Below are positions 8,111 through 16,220 of a stretch of 64,000 nucleotides of DNA, in pieces. The notes under the pieces are model-generated. The model was not told the origin of the DNA. It saw nothing but the letters and a program-made list of their open reading frames with translations, and searched no databases. Where the stretch lies: the NCBI GenBank assembly GCA_009845425.1, contig VXZQ01000001.1, positions 124,001 to 188,000 of the forward strand. The letters run 5' to 3'. How positions within the stretch are numbered: the stretch's first letter is position 1; every line of letters starts with the position of its first letter. A program made the position numbers and the translations under genes. This DNA comes from Holophagales bacterium (GTDB lineage Bacteria; Acidobacteriota; Thermoanaerobaculia; Multivoradales; Multivoraceae).

Positions 8111-9265
8111 ATGGGCTTGAGGACTCGCCGTTCAGGGCGCCGGGAACCCACCACATCCGACGACCTGCGTCTCGCCGGCTATCCCCATCCCTATCCGGAC
8201 GGCTGGTACCGGCTCACGACTTCGAGGTCGCTACGGCGCGGGCAGATCCGCTACGTGGAGTGCCTCGGCCGCGCCGTGGTCGTGTGGCGGAGCAAAGACG
8301 GCGACGACGTGCACGCCATGCAGGCGTTCTGCCCCCACCTGGGCGCCAATCTCCGGCATGGCCGCGTCCGCGAGGACCGCATCGAGTGCCCGTTCCACAA
8401 CTGGCAGTTCACCGGCGACGGCCGGGCGGCCCGCGTGCCCTACAGCGACAGCGTGCCGTCCCGCGTCGCGGCCGAGAGCTTCCCCGTCCAGGACGTGAAC
8501 GGGCAGGTCTTCCTCTATCACCGGGCCGCCGGACCAAACCAGCGAGCCGGCGACGACGTCCCCTACCCGGTTCCCCGCATCCATGAGGTCGACGACGGCA
8601 GTTTCGTCTACCGCGGGCACCACGACGCTGGCCGCGTTCGCATGCACATCGTCGAGTTCCTCGAGAACACGGCCGACTTCGCCCACTTCAAGTACATCCA
8701 CAGCCAGATGACGGTCCCATGGACGCAGATTCCCGTTCCCGGCGTCCAGCTCGAACACAGGCCGGGCTGGGAACTGGACGACGAGCGGCCCTGGAGGTTG
8801 TACTTCCTGGACGAAACCGTGCTCAAGCTTCGCGGCCGCCGTCTCGAACGAACCCGGGCAAGCGCCCGGGTCACGTGCACCGGACCTGCCAGCATCATCA
8901 ACTTCCGGATCACGATCCCCGGCGCCGGCGACGTCGAGATCGTGCAGACCCACCTTCCGGTCGCGCCGCTCGAGCAGCAGGTCGACTTCCACTGGTTCGC
9001 CGACCGCCGGATGCCGCGCCTGCTCGTGTGGTACGTCGTCGGCAACTGGATCTCCCAATGGCGGCACGACATCCAGATCTGGGAGAACAAGACCTACACG
9101 ACCCACCCGACCCTCTGCCGCGACGACGGGCCCGTCGTCCGGCTGCGGCGCTGGTACCGGCAGTTCTTTCCGGAGTGGCAGACGCCAGCCGTGCCGCCCG
9201 AGGCGCCGCCGAGCTCCCCGCGCGAGCGGGCCGAACGCCCGCTAGCCGGCGTCGCCTCGAACTGA
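8111..9265 (+). CDS. Rieske oxygenase, cholesterol C7-desaturase (Neverland/DAF-36)-like
   Basis: Predicted Rieske non-haem iron oxygenase acting on a sterol nucleus. The 384-residue protein has the Rieske [2Fe-2S] ligands C74-P-H76 and C93-PF-H96, and the mononuclear iron motif NTADFAHFKYIH with D189, H192 and H197; D320 in WRHDIQIW is the likely third iron ligand. The last part (IWENKTY, DGPVVRLRRWYRQF) closely follows the C-terminal pattern of DAF-36/Neverland enzymes, which convert cholesterol to 7-dehydrocholesterol; 3-ketosteroid 9-alpha-hydroxylase (KshA) is a more distant relative. A ferredoxin/reductase partner must be encoded elsewhere. It lies 16 bp after the sterol methyltransferase. 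Confidence 0.85.
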   Translation: MGLRTRRSGRREPTTSDDLRLAGYPHPYPDGWYRLTTSRSLRRGQIRYVECLGRAVVVWRSKDGDDVHAMQAFCPHLGANLRHGRVREDRIECPFHNWQFTGDGRAARVPYSDSVPSRVAAESFPVQDVNGQVFLYHRAAGPNQRAGDDVPYPVPRIHEVDDGSFVYRGHHDAGRVRMHIVEFLENTADFAHFKYIHSQMTVPWTQIPVPGVQLEHRPGWELDDERPWRLYFLDETVLKLRGRRLERTRASARVTCTGPASIINFRITIPGAGDVEIVQTHLPVAPLEQQVDFHWFADRRMPRLLVWYVVGNWISQWRHDIQIWENKTYTTHPTLCRDDGPVVRLRRWYRQFFPEWQTPAVPPEAPPSSPRERAERPLAGVASN

Positions 9266-9298
9266 CCGGACGCACCACCCGCTGCTAGCCTTTCGGCG

Positions 9299-10417
9299 AT
9301 GGTCGGCTACCGCTTGATCTGCATCCTGCTGGCCGGCATGGCGGCACCGGCGCCGGCCGCCGACCCGGAGTCGAGCCCGGTGGTCCGCATCGAACGCTGG
9401 ATCGAGGGCGGCGCCCGGGTCGACTGGTCCCGCCAGGGCGACTGGCTGGCCTACGACAAGGCCGGAGAGGACGGCCGCTACGACGTCTACATCACCTCCA
9501 CCGACCTCCTGGCCGAGCGCTGCCTGACGTGCGACATGTACGCGCTGCGCAAGGACAACGCGATGAACCCCGCGTGGCACCCCTCGGGCGAGCGGCTCGT
9601 CGTGCAGGTCCAGAGCCACCCGAAGCGGCTCAGGTTCGTGGCCGATCCGCTGAGGCTCCTGACTCCCGACCGCGGCGTTCACAGCGAGTTCTACGACATC
9701 GACCGCAGGGGCAAGCACTTCACCCTGCTCACCCGGTTCGCGGCCAGCGGCTCGGCGGTGCTCGACCCCCACTTCGCCTTCGACAGCGACCGACTGCTCT
9801 GGAGCGAGCGGATCAAGGCGCGCAAGGGACGCTACGGCGCCTGGCAACTGCGCAGCGCCCAGTTCCGGGTCAACCGCAGCGGCATCCCCAAGCTGCGCAG
9901 GGTGCGGACGCACGCCGCGCCGGTCGACGCGCTGATCGTCCCCCAGGGCTACACGCCCGACGATCGCGGCGCCCTGGTCGCGGCGAACCTGGAGCCTGGA
10001 CAGTCGCCCGACACGCTCGACCTCTACCGGCTGCGCTTCGACGGCGGCGAGCCCGAACGCCTTACCCACTCCCGGAGCGGCGCCGACGAGTACGCCCGGC
10101 TGTCGCCCACCGGCCGGCACCTCGCCTTCACTTCGAACGCCGGGATCCGCGGCACCGAGCCCGATCAGATCGTGCCTTCCTCAGCTCGTCGCGAGCTGTG
10201 GCTGATGGACGCGGACGGCTCGAACAAGCGCCGGCTCACGTTCTTCAACGACCCGACCTCCGAGGACAGCCTCGGCCACACCTACGTCGGCGATCTGACC
10301 TGGAGTCCAACCGGCGACCAAATCGCCGTCCACGTCCTCTGGGGCGGCAGCCGCAACGGCGACCGCCCGCGCGAAGCGCTGTACCGTATCCACCTCGACC
10401 CGTCGTTCCGGCGCTAA
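9299..10417 (+). CDS. Secreted TolB-like beta-propeller protein
   Basis: A 372-residue protein with a short signal peptide (LLAGMAAPAPAADP). It has PD40/WD40-like propeller blades: ARVDWSRQGDWLAYD (about 40), MNPAWHPSGERLVV (about 88), ARLSPTGRHLAFTS (about 264) and LTWSPTGDQIAVH (about 340). Propellers of this type usually bind or scaffold in the periplasm. Substrate unknown. It starts 33 bp after the Rieske gene and 10 bp before an amidohydrolase, so it could be transcribed with either. Confidence 0.75.
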   Translation: MVGYRLICILLAGMAAPAPAADPESSPVVRIERWIEGGARVDWSRQGDWLAYDKAGEDGRYDVYITSTDLLAERCLTCDMYALRKDNAMNPAWHPSGERLVVQVQSHPKRLRFVADPLRLLTPDRGVHSEFYDIDRRGKHFTLLTRFAASGSAVLDPHFAFDSDRLLWSERIKARKGRYGAWQLRSAQFRVNRSGIPKLRRVRTHAAPVDALIVPQGYTPDDRGALVAANLEPGQSPDTLDLYRLRFDGGEPERLTHSRSGADEYARLSPTGRHLAFTSNAGIRGTEPDQIVPSSARRELWLMDADGSNKRRLTFFNDPTSEDSLGHTYVGDLTWSPTGDQIAVHVLWGGSRNGDRPREALYRIHLDPSFRR

Positions 10418-10427
10418 GGAAACGCAT

Positions 10428-11777
10428 ATGAGAAAACGTCCCGCCTCGTTCCTGTTGGCCGTCGCGCCGGCGGCACTCCTTGCCGCCATGCCCGCCGCCG
10501 CGCAGGACGACCCCCACGTCTTCCGCGGCGCGCGGCTGCTGCCGATCAGTGGAGAGCCGATCGACAACGGCGTCCTCATCGTCCAGGGCGGCAGGATCAC
10601 CGAGGTCGGCGGTGCCGACGCGCGCACGCCCCGCGGCGCCGTCGAGCACGACGTCAGCGGCAAGGTGCTGATGCCCGGGCTCGTCGACACCCACTCGCAC
10701 ATCGGCTCGGTCTCCGGCGGCGACCGCTCCTCACCGCTGCATCCCGACGTGCGCAATCTGGACTCGATCGACATCGCCTCCGACAGCATCTGGCGCGCCC
10801 GCGCCGGCGGCATCACGACGGTCAACATGATGTCGGGGTCGGGCCACCTCATGTCCGGGCAGACCGTCTACGTCAAGCTCCGCGACGGCGCCCGAACGAT
10901 CGAGGACTGGCTCTTCTGCGACGATCCGCTGACGGGTATCTGTGGCGGCCTCAAGATGGCGAACGGCACGAACTCCATCGGCCAGCCGCCCTTCCCCGGC
11001 ACCCGCGCCAAGTCCGCGGCCCTGGTCCGCAACCTCTACCACGAGGCCGTGGAGTACCGCGAGAAGATGGCCGCCGCCGAGGCCGAGGGGAACGCCGAAG
11101 GCGGCGACGGGCCGGCGAAGCGCGACCTGCGGATGGAGGCCCTGGTCGAGGTGCTCGACGGCAGGAGGATCGTCCAGCACCACACCCACCGCCACAACGA
11201 CATCGCCACCGTCCTGCGGCTCAAGGAGGAGTTCGGATTCCGGGTCGTCGCCCAGCACGGGACCGAGTCCTGGAAGGTCGCCGAGGAACTCGCAGCCGCG
11301 GACGTGCCGGTGTCCATCACCTGGATCGACACGCCGGGCGGCAAGGAAGAGACGATGGGCTGGAACATGGAGATGGGAGCGATCCTGGAGCGGGCAGGCG
11401 TCGACGTCAGCTTCAACACGGACGACTCAGTCACCGATTCGCGCCTCCTCGCCCGGGGCGCCGCGATCGCGGTGCGCTACGGCATGTCGCGCGAGAAGGC
11501 GATCGAGGGGCTGACCCTCGCCCCGGCGCGGGCGCTCGGGCTCGAGGATCGCGTCGGTTCGCTGGAGGTGGGCAAGGACGCCGACTTCGTCATCCTCTCC
11601 GGCGACCCGCTCAGCGTCTACACGAAGGTCGAACAGACCTGGGTCGAGGGGACGATGATCTACGACCGGGCGAACCCGGACCACCGCAAGTACGCCGTCG
11701 GCGGCTACAAGGTCTACACGACGACCGCCCACGAAGACGAGATGATGCGCCAGTTGCTGGAGAGGGAGTCGCATTGA
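10428..11777 (+). CDS. Secreted amidohydrolase, metal ligands intact
   Basis: A 449-residue exported member of the amidohydrolase (imidazolonepropionase-like) superfamily, with a signal peptide (LLAVAPAALLAAMPAAAQ). Metal-binding residues are all visible: HxH in VDTHSHIG (about 88), two His in IVQHHTHRHND (about 248), His in VVAQHGTE (about 272) and Asp in FNTDDSVTD (about 333). The C-terminal GSLEVGKDADFVIL is typical. Substrate unknown; relatives hydrolyse cyclic amides and dipeptides. It overlaps the next gene, a paralogue lacking these residues, by 4 bp. Confidence 0.85.
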   Translation: MRKRPASFLLAVAPAALLAAMPAAAQDDPHVFRGARLLPISGEPIDNGVLIVQGGRITEVGGADARTPRGAVEHDVSGKVLMPGLVDTHSHIGSVSGGDRSSPLHPDVRNLDSIDIASDSIWRARAGGITTVNMMSGSGHLMSGQTVYVKLRDGARTIEDWLFCDDPLTGICGGLKMANGTNSIGQPPFPGTRAKSAALVRNLYHEAVEYREKMAAAEAEGNAEGGDGPAKRDLRMEALVEVLDGRRIVQHHTHRHNDIATVLRLKEEFGFRVVAQHGTESWKVAEELAAADVPVSITWIDTPGGKEETMGWNMEMGAILERAGVDVSFNTDDSVTDSRLLARGAAIAVRYGMSREKAIEGLTLAPARALGLEDRVGSLEVGKDADFVILSGDPLSVYTKVEQTWVEGTMIYDRANPDHRKYAVGGYKVYTTTAHEDEMMRQLLERESH

Positions 11778-13042
11778 AGAACGAAACAGCCCTCGCCGCC
11801 CTGCTCGTCGCCGCGACGACGGGCTCCGCAGTCGCCCAGGTCGCGGTCCGTGCCGGCACCCTCCACACCGTGTCCGGCGCGCCGATCGAGAACGCCGTCG
11901 TCATCGCCGGCGCCGACGGCAAGATCGAATGGGTCGGCCCAGCGGCCGAGGCGGACATTCCGGACGGCGTTGACGTCCTCGAAGCCGCCGTCGTCACGCC
12001 CGGACTCGTCGACGCCCGCTCGGTCGTCGGCCTCTCCGGCGCCCTGAACAGCAACGTCGGCCCGGTGCGCGACCAGGACCAGCTCGAACGGTCGTCGCCG
12101 CTCCAGCCCGACCTGCGGGCGATCGACGCCTACGACGCGAACGAGACCCTGGTCGAGTGGGTCCGCTCGTACGGCGTCACGACACTCCACACGGGCCACG
12201 GCCCGGGGGCCCTGGTCAGCGGCCAGACGATGATCGCGAAGACCAGGGGCCGCAACGTCGAACAGGCCACCCTGATGCCGGTGCGGATGCTGGCGGCGAC
12301 GCTCGGCAACGCGGTGTCCTCGAACTTCCAGTCGCCGGGGACGTCGGCCAAGGGCATCGCGATGCTCCGGTCCGCTCTTCACGGTGCCCAGTCCTACCTC
12401 GACCAGGTGCGCAAGGCGGAGGAGGCCAGCGGCGACGAGAACGGAGACGGTGACGAGGACGGCGACGCCAAGCCCGCACCCCAGCCGCCGCCCAGGGACC
12501 TCTCCAAGGAAGCGCTCGGCCAGGTGCTCGACGGCGAACTCTCCCTGCTGGTCACCGCGAACACGGTGGCCGAGATGGCCTCGGCGCTCCGCCTGCAGCA
12601 GGAGTTCGGGTTCGACCTCGTGCTCGACAGCGCCGCCGAGTCCTACCTGCTGCTCGAGGAGATCCGCGAGGCCGGCGTGCCGGTCCTGCTCCACCCGACG
12701 ATGAGCCGGGTCCGCAACGGCTCCTACGAGACCGCCGCTACCCTCGCCGACGCCGGCATACCGTTCGCCATCCAGACCGGTTTCGAGGGCTACGTGCCCA
12801 AGACGCGCGTCCTGCTCTGGGAGGCGGCCATCGCCGCCGCCAACGGCCTCGGCATGGAACGGGCGCTGGAGGCAATCACGCTGAGCCCGGCCCGCATTCT
12901 CGGCATCGACGACCGCGTCGGCTCGATCGAGGTCGGCAAGGACGCCGACCTCGCCCTCTTCGACGGCGACCCGTTCGAGTACACGAGCCACATCTGTGGC
13001 GTGATCATCGAGTCGGAGGTGATGTCGGCGGAGTGCCGGTAG
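11774..13042 (+). CDS. Amidohydrolase paralogue lacking metal ligands (probable pseudoenzyme)
   Basis: A 422-residue exported protein that starts at TTG 11774, overlapping the upstream stop by 4 bp (TTGA). It aligns along its length with the preceding amidohydrolase (SSPLQPDLRAIDAYD, VSGQTM, LSPARILGIDDRVGSIEVGKDADLALF). Every expected metal ligand is replaced: DTHSH becomes DARSV, QHHTHRH becomes LVTANTV, AQHGTE becomes LDSAAES, and NTDDS becomes QTGFE. It also has an acidic, low-complexity insert around residues 215-238. It probably cannot hydrolyse and may instead form a complex with its active neighbour. Confidence 0.8.
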   Translation: MKNETALAALLVAATTGSAVAQVAVRAGTLHTVSGAPIENAVVIAGADGKIEWVGPAAEADIPDGVDVLEAAVVTPGLVDARSVVGLSGALNSNVGPVRDQDQLERSSPLQPDLRAIDAYDANETLVEWVRSYGVTTLHTGHGPGALVSGQTMIAKTRGRNVEQATLMPVRMLAATLGNAVSSNFQSPGTSAKGIAMLRSALHGAQSYLDQVRKAEEASGDENGDGDEDGDAKPAPQPPPRDLSKEALGQVLDGELSLLVTANTVAEMASALRLQQEFGFDLVLDSAAESYLLLEEIREAGVPVLLHPTMSRVRNGSYETAATLADAGIPFAIQTGFEGYVPKTRVLLWEAAIAAANGLGMERALEAITLSPARILGIDDRVGSIEVGKDADLALFDGDPFEYTSHICGVIIESEVMSAECR

Positions 13043-13059
13043 GCACTCGAGGAGGCACC

Positions 13060-13764
13060 ATGACGCGTTGGACGGAAGCGAGAATCGGCGGCTGGTCGCT
13101 GCTGTCCGGAACCGTGGCCGTGGCTGTCGGCTACGCGTTCTCACCCGGCCGGGGCATGGTGGATACCGTCCCCAGCACCAGCCTCGCGGACCTGACGCTG
13201 GCAATGGCGCGCAATGCCACGCTGTCCTACACCGTGGCGGTCGTCCTCGTCCTGGGCGCCCTGCTCATGCTGAACGGCATCCTGACGTTGCGGAGGTACA
13301 CCGCCCCGGTGCCGCGGCTCGGCCTGCTCGGGATGGCCGCCGGCGCGGCCCTGCAGATGGTGATGCGCGGCTTCGACTACATGCTGATCGGCATGGGTGA
13401 GGCGGCGCTGGGGCCCGATCCGGAGCAGTCGGCGCAGTGGCTGGAGTCGGCGCTGGGTATGCAGCGCACGGTATGGGGTCTGCACTTCACGGGCAGCGTC
13501 GCCGGCTATGCCGGGATGGCGATTCTGGCCTTCGGCCTCATCTCCCGACCGGAGCCGCTGCGCCTGCCGCGGGTGCTCAATGGCATCGTCGCGGCGCTGG
13601 CACTAGGCTCGCTGGTGCTGTTCATCGCCGCATGGCATTCGAACACGCTGGAACTGAGACTCGCTCCGGTGTTCGGGTTGATGTCCGCCAGCGGCATCGT
13701 CTACATGGGCCTCCTGGGGTGGCGGTTGGCGCGATCTGAAGCGGGCGACCCGCCCACCGACTGA
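13060..13764 (+). CDS. Conserved membrane protein of unknown function
   Basis: A 234-residue protein with about six hydrophobic helices (for example AVVLVLGALLMLNGIL, GSVAGYAGMAILAFGLI and IVAALALGSLVLFIAAW). No family recognised. ATG 13060 is preceded by GAGGAGG, a strong ribosome site, and is favoured over the upstream GTG at 13033 inside the previous gene. It follows the two amidohydrolases by 17 bp and may belong to that operon. It is convergent with the amidohydrolase ending at 13774. Confidence 0.65.
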   Translation: MTRWTEARIGGWSLLSGTVAVAVGYAFSPGRGMVDTVPSTSLADLTLAMARNATLSYTVAVVLVLGALLMLNGILTLRRYTAPVPRLGLLGMAAGAALQMVMRGFDYMLIGMGEAALGPDPEQSAQWLESALGMQRTVWGLHFTGSVAGYAGMAILAFGLISRPEPLRLPRVLNGIVAALALGSLVLFIAAWHSNTLELRLAPVFGLMSASGIVYMGLLGWRLARSEAGDPPTD

Positions 13765-13773
13765 GCCACGGGC

Positions 13774-15114
13774 TTACTGGTTGTCACCCGCCGCCGGCTG
13801 CGGGAACTCCGGCAACCCGCGTTCGAACCACACGCCCGCCTGCATCACGCGGTCGATCTGCCTCGTGTTGCGGATGTCCGCCAGGGGGTCGGCCGAGAGC
13901 AGAACCAGGTCCGCGGCCATGCCTTCGGCGACCGAGCCGAAGTCCGGGTCGTCGGTGAGTTCAGCGGCCGCGGCGGCGCCGGCGGCCGCCAGGGCCTCGA
14001 GCGGCGTCAAGCCCGCATCCTCGACGAGGGTTTCCAGTTCATGGTGCGTGCCCCAGCCGTACGCGATGTTGCCGGCTCCGCTGTCCGAGCCGACTGTGAT
14101 CGGGACTCCGGCTTCGTTCATCCGGCGGACGAATTTCGTCACGTAGTCGTAGGCGACGCGGCGCCTGGCGGTCGACTCGCTCTCCAGCATGGCGGCCCGG
14201 CTGTCGGAATCGAGCAGCCGCTCGAGCAGGGCTGGTTGAAGGCCGGCCCGGAACTCCTCGTCGTCGAGCAACTCCGGGTGCTCGGCAACCCACCAGAAGG
14301 TCTTGGCCTGGCCGAGAGCGGGCGCGAAGGTGAGCCCGTTCTCCTGCGCCATCGTCACGAACTCGTCGTCGACCTCCTGGTCGCGCACGCCGTGGACGAA
14401 GGAGCGCACACCGGCGTCGACGAGTTGCCAGACGTCGTCCTCGAAGAAGATGTGGGCCGAGACGGGGATGCCGTGCTCCGCGGCCTCGCCCGCGATGGCG
14501 GAGCGGATCTCCGGCTCGATCTTCGGCCGCGTGTCGAGGAAGGTGTCGACCCACATCTTGATCAGGTCGACTTCCCGGGCGGCAAGCTCGCGCACCATCT
14601 CGCGAGCTTCCTCTTCGCTGGCCGGACCCAGCTTGCCCGGCGGGAAGCCCTCGGGGTGCGTGAATCCCACTCCCGCAGTGAAGATGCGAGGGGCCGGCAC
14701 GGTGCCGGCACGCGCCTCTCCGATCGTGGCGGGCGTCTGCCCGTGGTCGGAACCGAGGCTGCGGACGGTCAGCACGCCGGCGTGGAGCTGCAACGCCCAG
14801 GACCACTCCTCCAGGCCGTCGCGGTAGTGGTTGTGGAGGTCGACGAGACCGGGGATCAGGAACTTGCCCGTGGCGTTGACGACTTCTCCGCCATCGGGCA
14901 CCGGCACGTCGTCGCGCGAGCCGACATGTTCGATCCGGTCGCCGCGGACGATGACGACAGCGTCCTCGATCGGCTCGGCACCGGTGCCGTCGATCAGCGT
15001 GGCGCCGGCGATCGTGATCGTGCCGGTGCCGTCGATGGAGGGCTGGTCGCCGGCGCAGCCGACGAGAGCGGCTGACAGAACGATGGCGGCCGCGAAGATG
15101 GACGCCCTCCTCAC
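13774..15114 (-). CDS. Amidohydrolase lipoprotein
   Basis: A 446-residue exported amidohydrolase with a lipobox (SAALVGCAG). HxH is present in VDLHNHY, other likely metal residues are His in SAHIFFEDD and FVHGVRD, and Asp lies in VGSDSGAGN. The C-terminal MAADLVLLSADPLADI is typical of the imidazolonepropionase-like group. The start is GTG 15114, which overlaps the stop of the upstream propeller lipoprotein (GTGA, 4 bp) and gives the signal peptide directly; this shows translational coupling. Substrate unknown. Confidence 0.82.
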   Translation of the reverse strand: MRRASIFAAAIVLSAALVGCAGDQPSIDGTGTITIAGATLIDGTGAEPIEDAVVIVRGDRIEHVGSRDDVPVPDGGEVVNATGKFLIPGLVDLHNHYRDGLEEWSWALQLHAGVLTVRSLGSDHGQTPATIGEARAGTVPAPRIFTAGVGFTHPEGFPPGKLGPASEEEAREMVRELAAREVDLIKMWVDTFLDTRPKIEPEIRSAIAGEAAEHGIPVSAHIFFEDDVWQLVDAGVRSFVHGVRDQEVDDEFVTMAQENGLTFAPALGQAKTFWWVAEHPELLDDEEFRAGLQPALLERLLDSDSRAAMLESESTARRRVAYDYVTKFVRRMNEAGVPITVGSDSGAGNIAYGWGTHHELETLVEDAGLTPLEALAAAGAAAAAELTDDPDFGSVAEGMAADLVLLSADPLADIRNTRQIDRVMQAGVWFERGLPEFPQPAAGDNQ

Positions 15115-16184
15115 TCGAAGAAGACCTCGGCGAGCGCGATGCCGCTCTCGCCGGCGACGGCATAGAGGAGGAAGACGCGGCCGTCCTCCTCGTAGATCGC
15201 GGGATCGCGCAACTGGTTCACCTTGCCGTAGGCGGTGCTGCGGACGGACGGTTCGAGCGGCGCGTCGGCACCCTCCCAGTCGCGTTCCGGCCGCAGGACC
15301 TCGACCGGTTCGGACTCGGTCCAGTCCATCCAGTCGCCGGACAGGTCGATGCTGCTCAGCAGGATCCGCTCCGGAGCCTCGCCGACCTGGGTCCAGAACA
15401 CCCACAGGGTGTCGCCTTGAAGCAGCACGGCCGAGTGGCGCATGTCCGGGTTGAACAGCAGCGGCCCCTCCTCGAAGTTCGTGAAGCCGTCCGCCGAGCG
15501 GTAGAACTGGCCGGGCATGGCGAGCGAGTAGGTCAACCCGCCGTAGTGGAAGATCCGCATGTAGGTGCGCCCAAGCGACTGGGGCTGGGCTTCGAAGTCG
15601 ATGCCATCGGTCGAAGCGGCGACCCGCGAGATCTGCCTGCCCACGTCTTCCAGACCGTGGAAGTACATGACGATCCGCTGGCCTTCCTCGTCGACGTGGA
15701 CGTCCGGCGACGCGATGTGGGTCGCCGTGATCTCCTTCTGAACGTCGTGAGAGAGCTTCAGGCCCCGGCGCTCCTCCCACTCGGCAACCATCTCGGGCGT
15801 CACCTCCGGCGGTTCGACCAGGAAGTGGGAGTGCTCGATCTGCAGGCTGCCGGGCACGTGGATCGACCACGGCCCGAGCAGGTCGTCGGCGTAGGCGAGC
15901 CGGATGTAGTGACCCTTGTGGTCGGCGAAGTAGAGGTAGTACCTGCCGAGCGGGTCGGCGATCCAGTCCGGCACGCGGATCAGCGACGGTCCCTGGATGT
16001 TCTCGCCGATGCTTGGGTCGAGCTCCGGCCCGATGATCGGGGCGTCGAGGAGCCGTTCGACGCGGACGGTGCGCGTGGTTGCGGCGTCGGATGGCGGTTC
16101 CGCCTCAGCGGCCGACTCGGCATCCGGCGTCGCGCAGGCCAGAACGGTGAGTGAAAGGGCCACGAGAGACTGCACCGCTCTCAT
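15111..16184 (-). CDS. Five-bladed-propeller lipoprotein, GH43/GH130-like
   Basis: A 357-residue protein with a lipobox (LTVLACATP). It resembles glycoside hydrolase clans with five-bladed propellers (GH43, GH117, GH130): IQGPSLIRVPDWI, GRYYLYFADHKGHYIRLAYADDLLGPW, then IASPDVHVDEEGQRIVMYFHG and QLRDPAIYEEDGRVFLLYAV. The pattern of acidic residues before each blade fits a glycosidase, but I cannot name the sugar. It shares an operon with the downstream amidohydrolase (4-bp overlap) and is divergent from the PQQ dehydrogenase. Confidence 0.7.
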   Translation of the reverse strand: MRAVQSLVALSLTVLACATPDAESAAEAEPPSDAATTRTVRVERLLDAPIIGPELDPSIGENIQGPSLIRVPDWIADPLGRYYLYFADHKGHYIRLAYADDLLGPWSIHVPGSLQIEHSHFLVEPPEVTPEMVAEWEERRGLKLSHDVQKEITATHIASPDVHVDEEGQRIVMYFHGLEDVGRQISRVAASTDGIDFEAQPQSLGRTYMRIFHYGGLTYSLAMPGQFYRSADGFTNFEEGPLLFNPDMRHSAVLLQGDTLWVFWTQVGEAPERILLSSIDLSGDWMDWTESEPVEVLRPERDWEGADAPLEPSVRSTAYGKVNQLRDPAIYEEDGRVFLLYAVAGESGIALAEVFFE

Positions 16185-16220
16185 CGGCTGATCCGAGTGT
16201 CTGTGGGTTTCATTGCCTCT

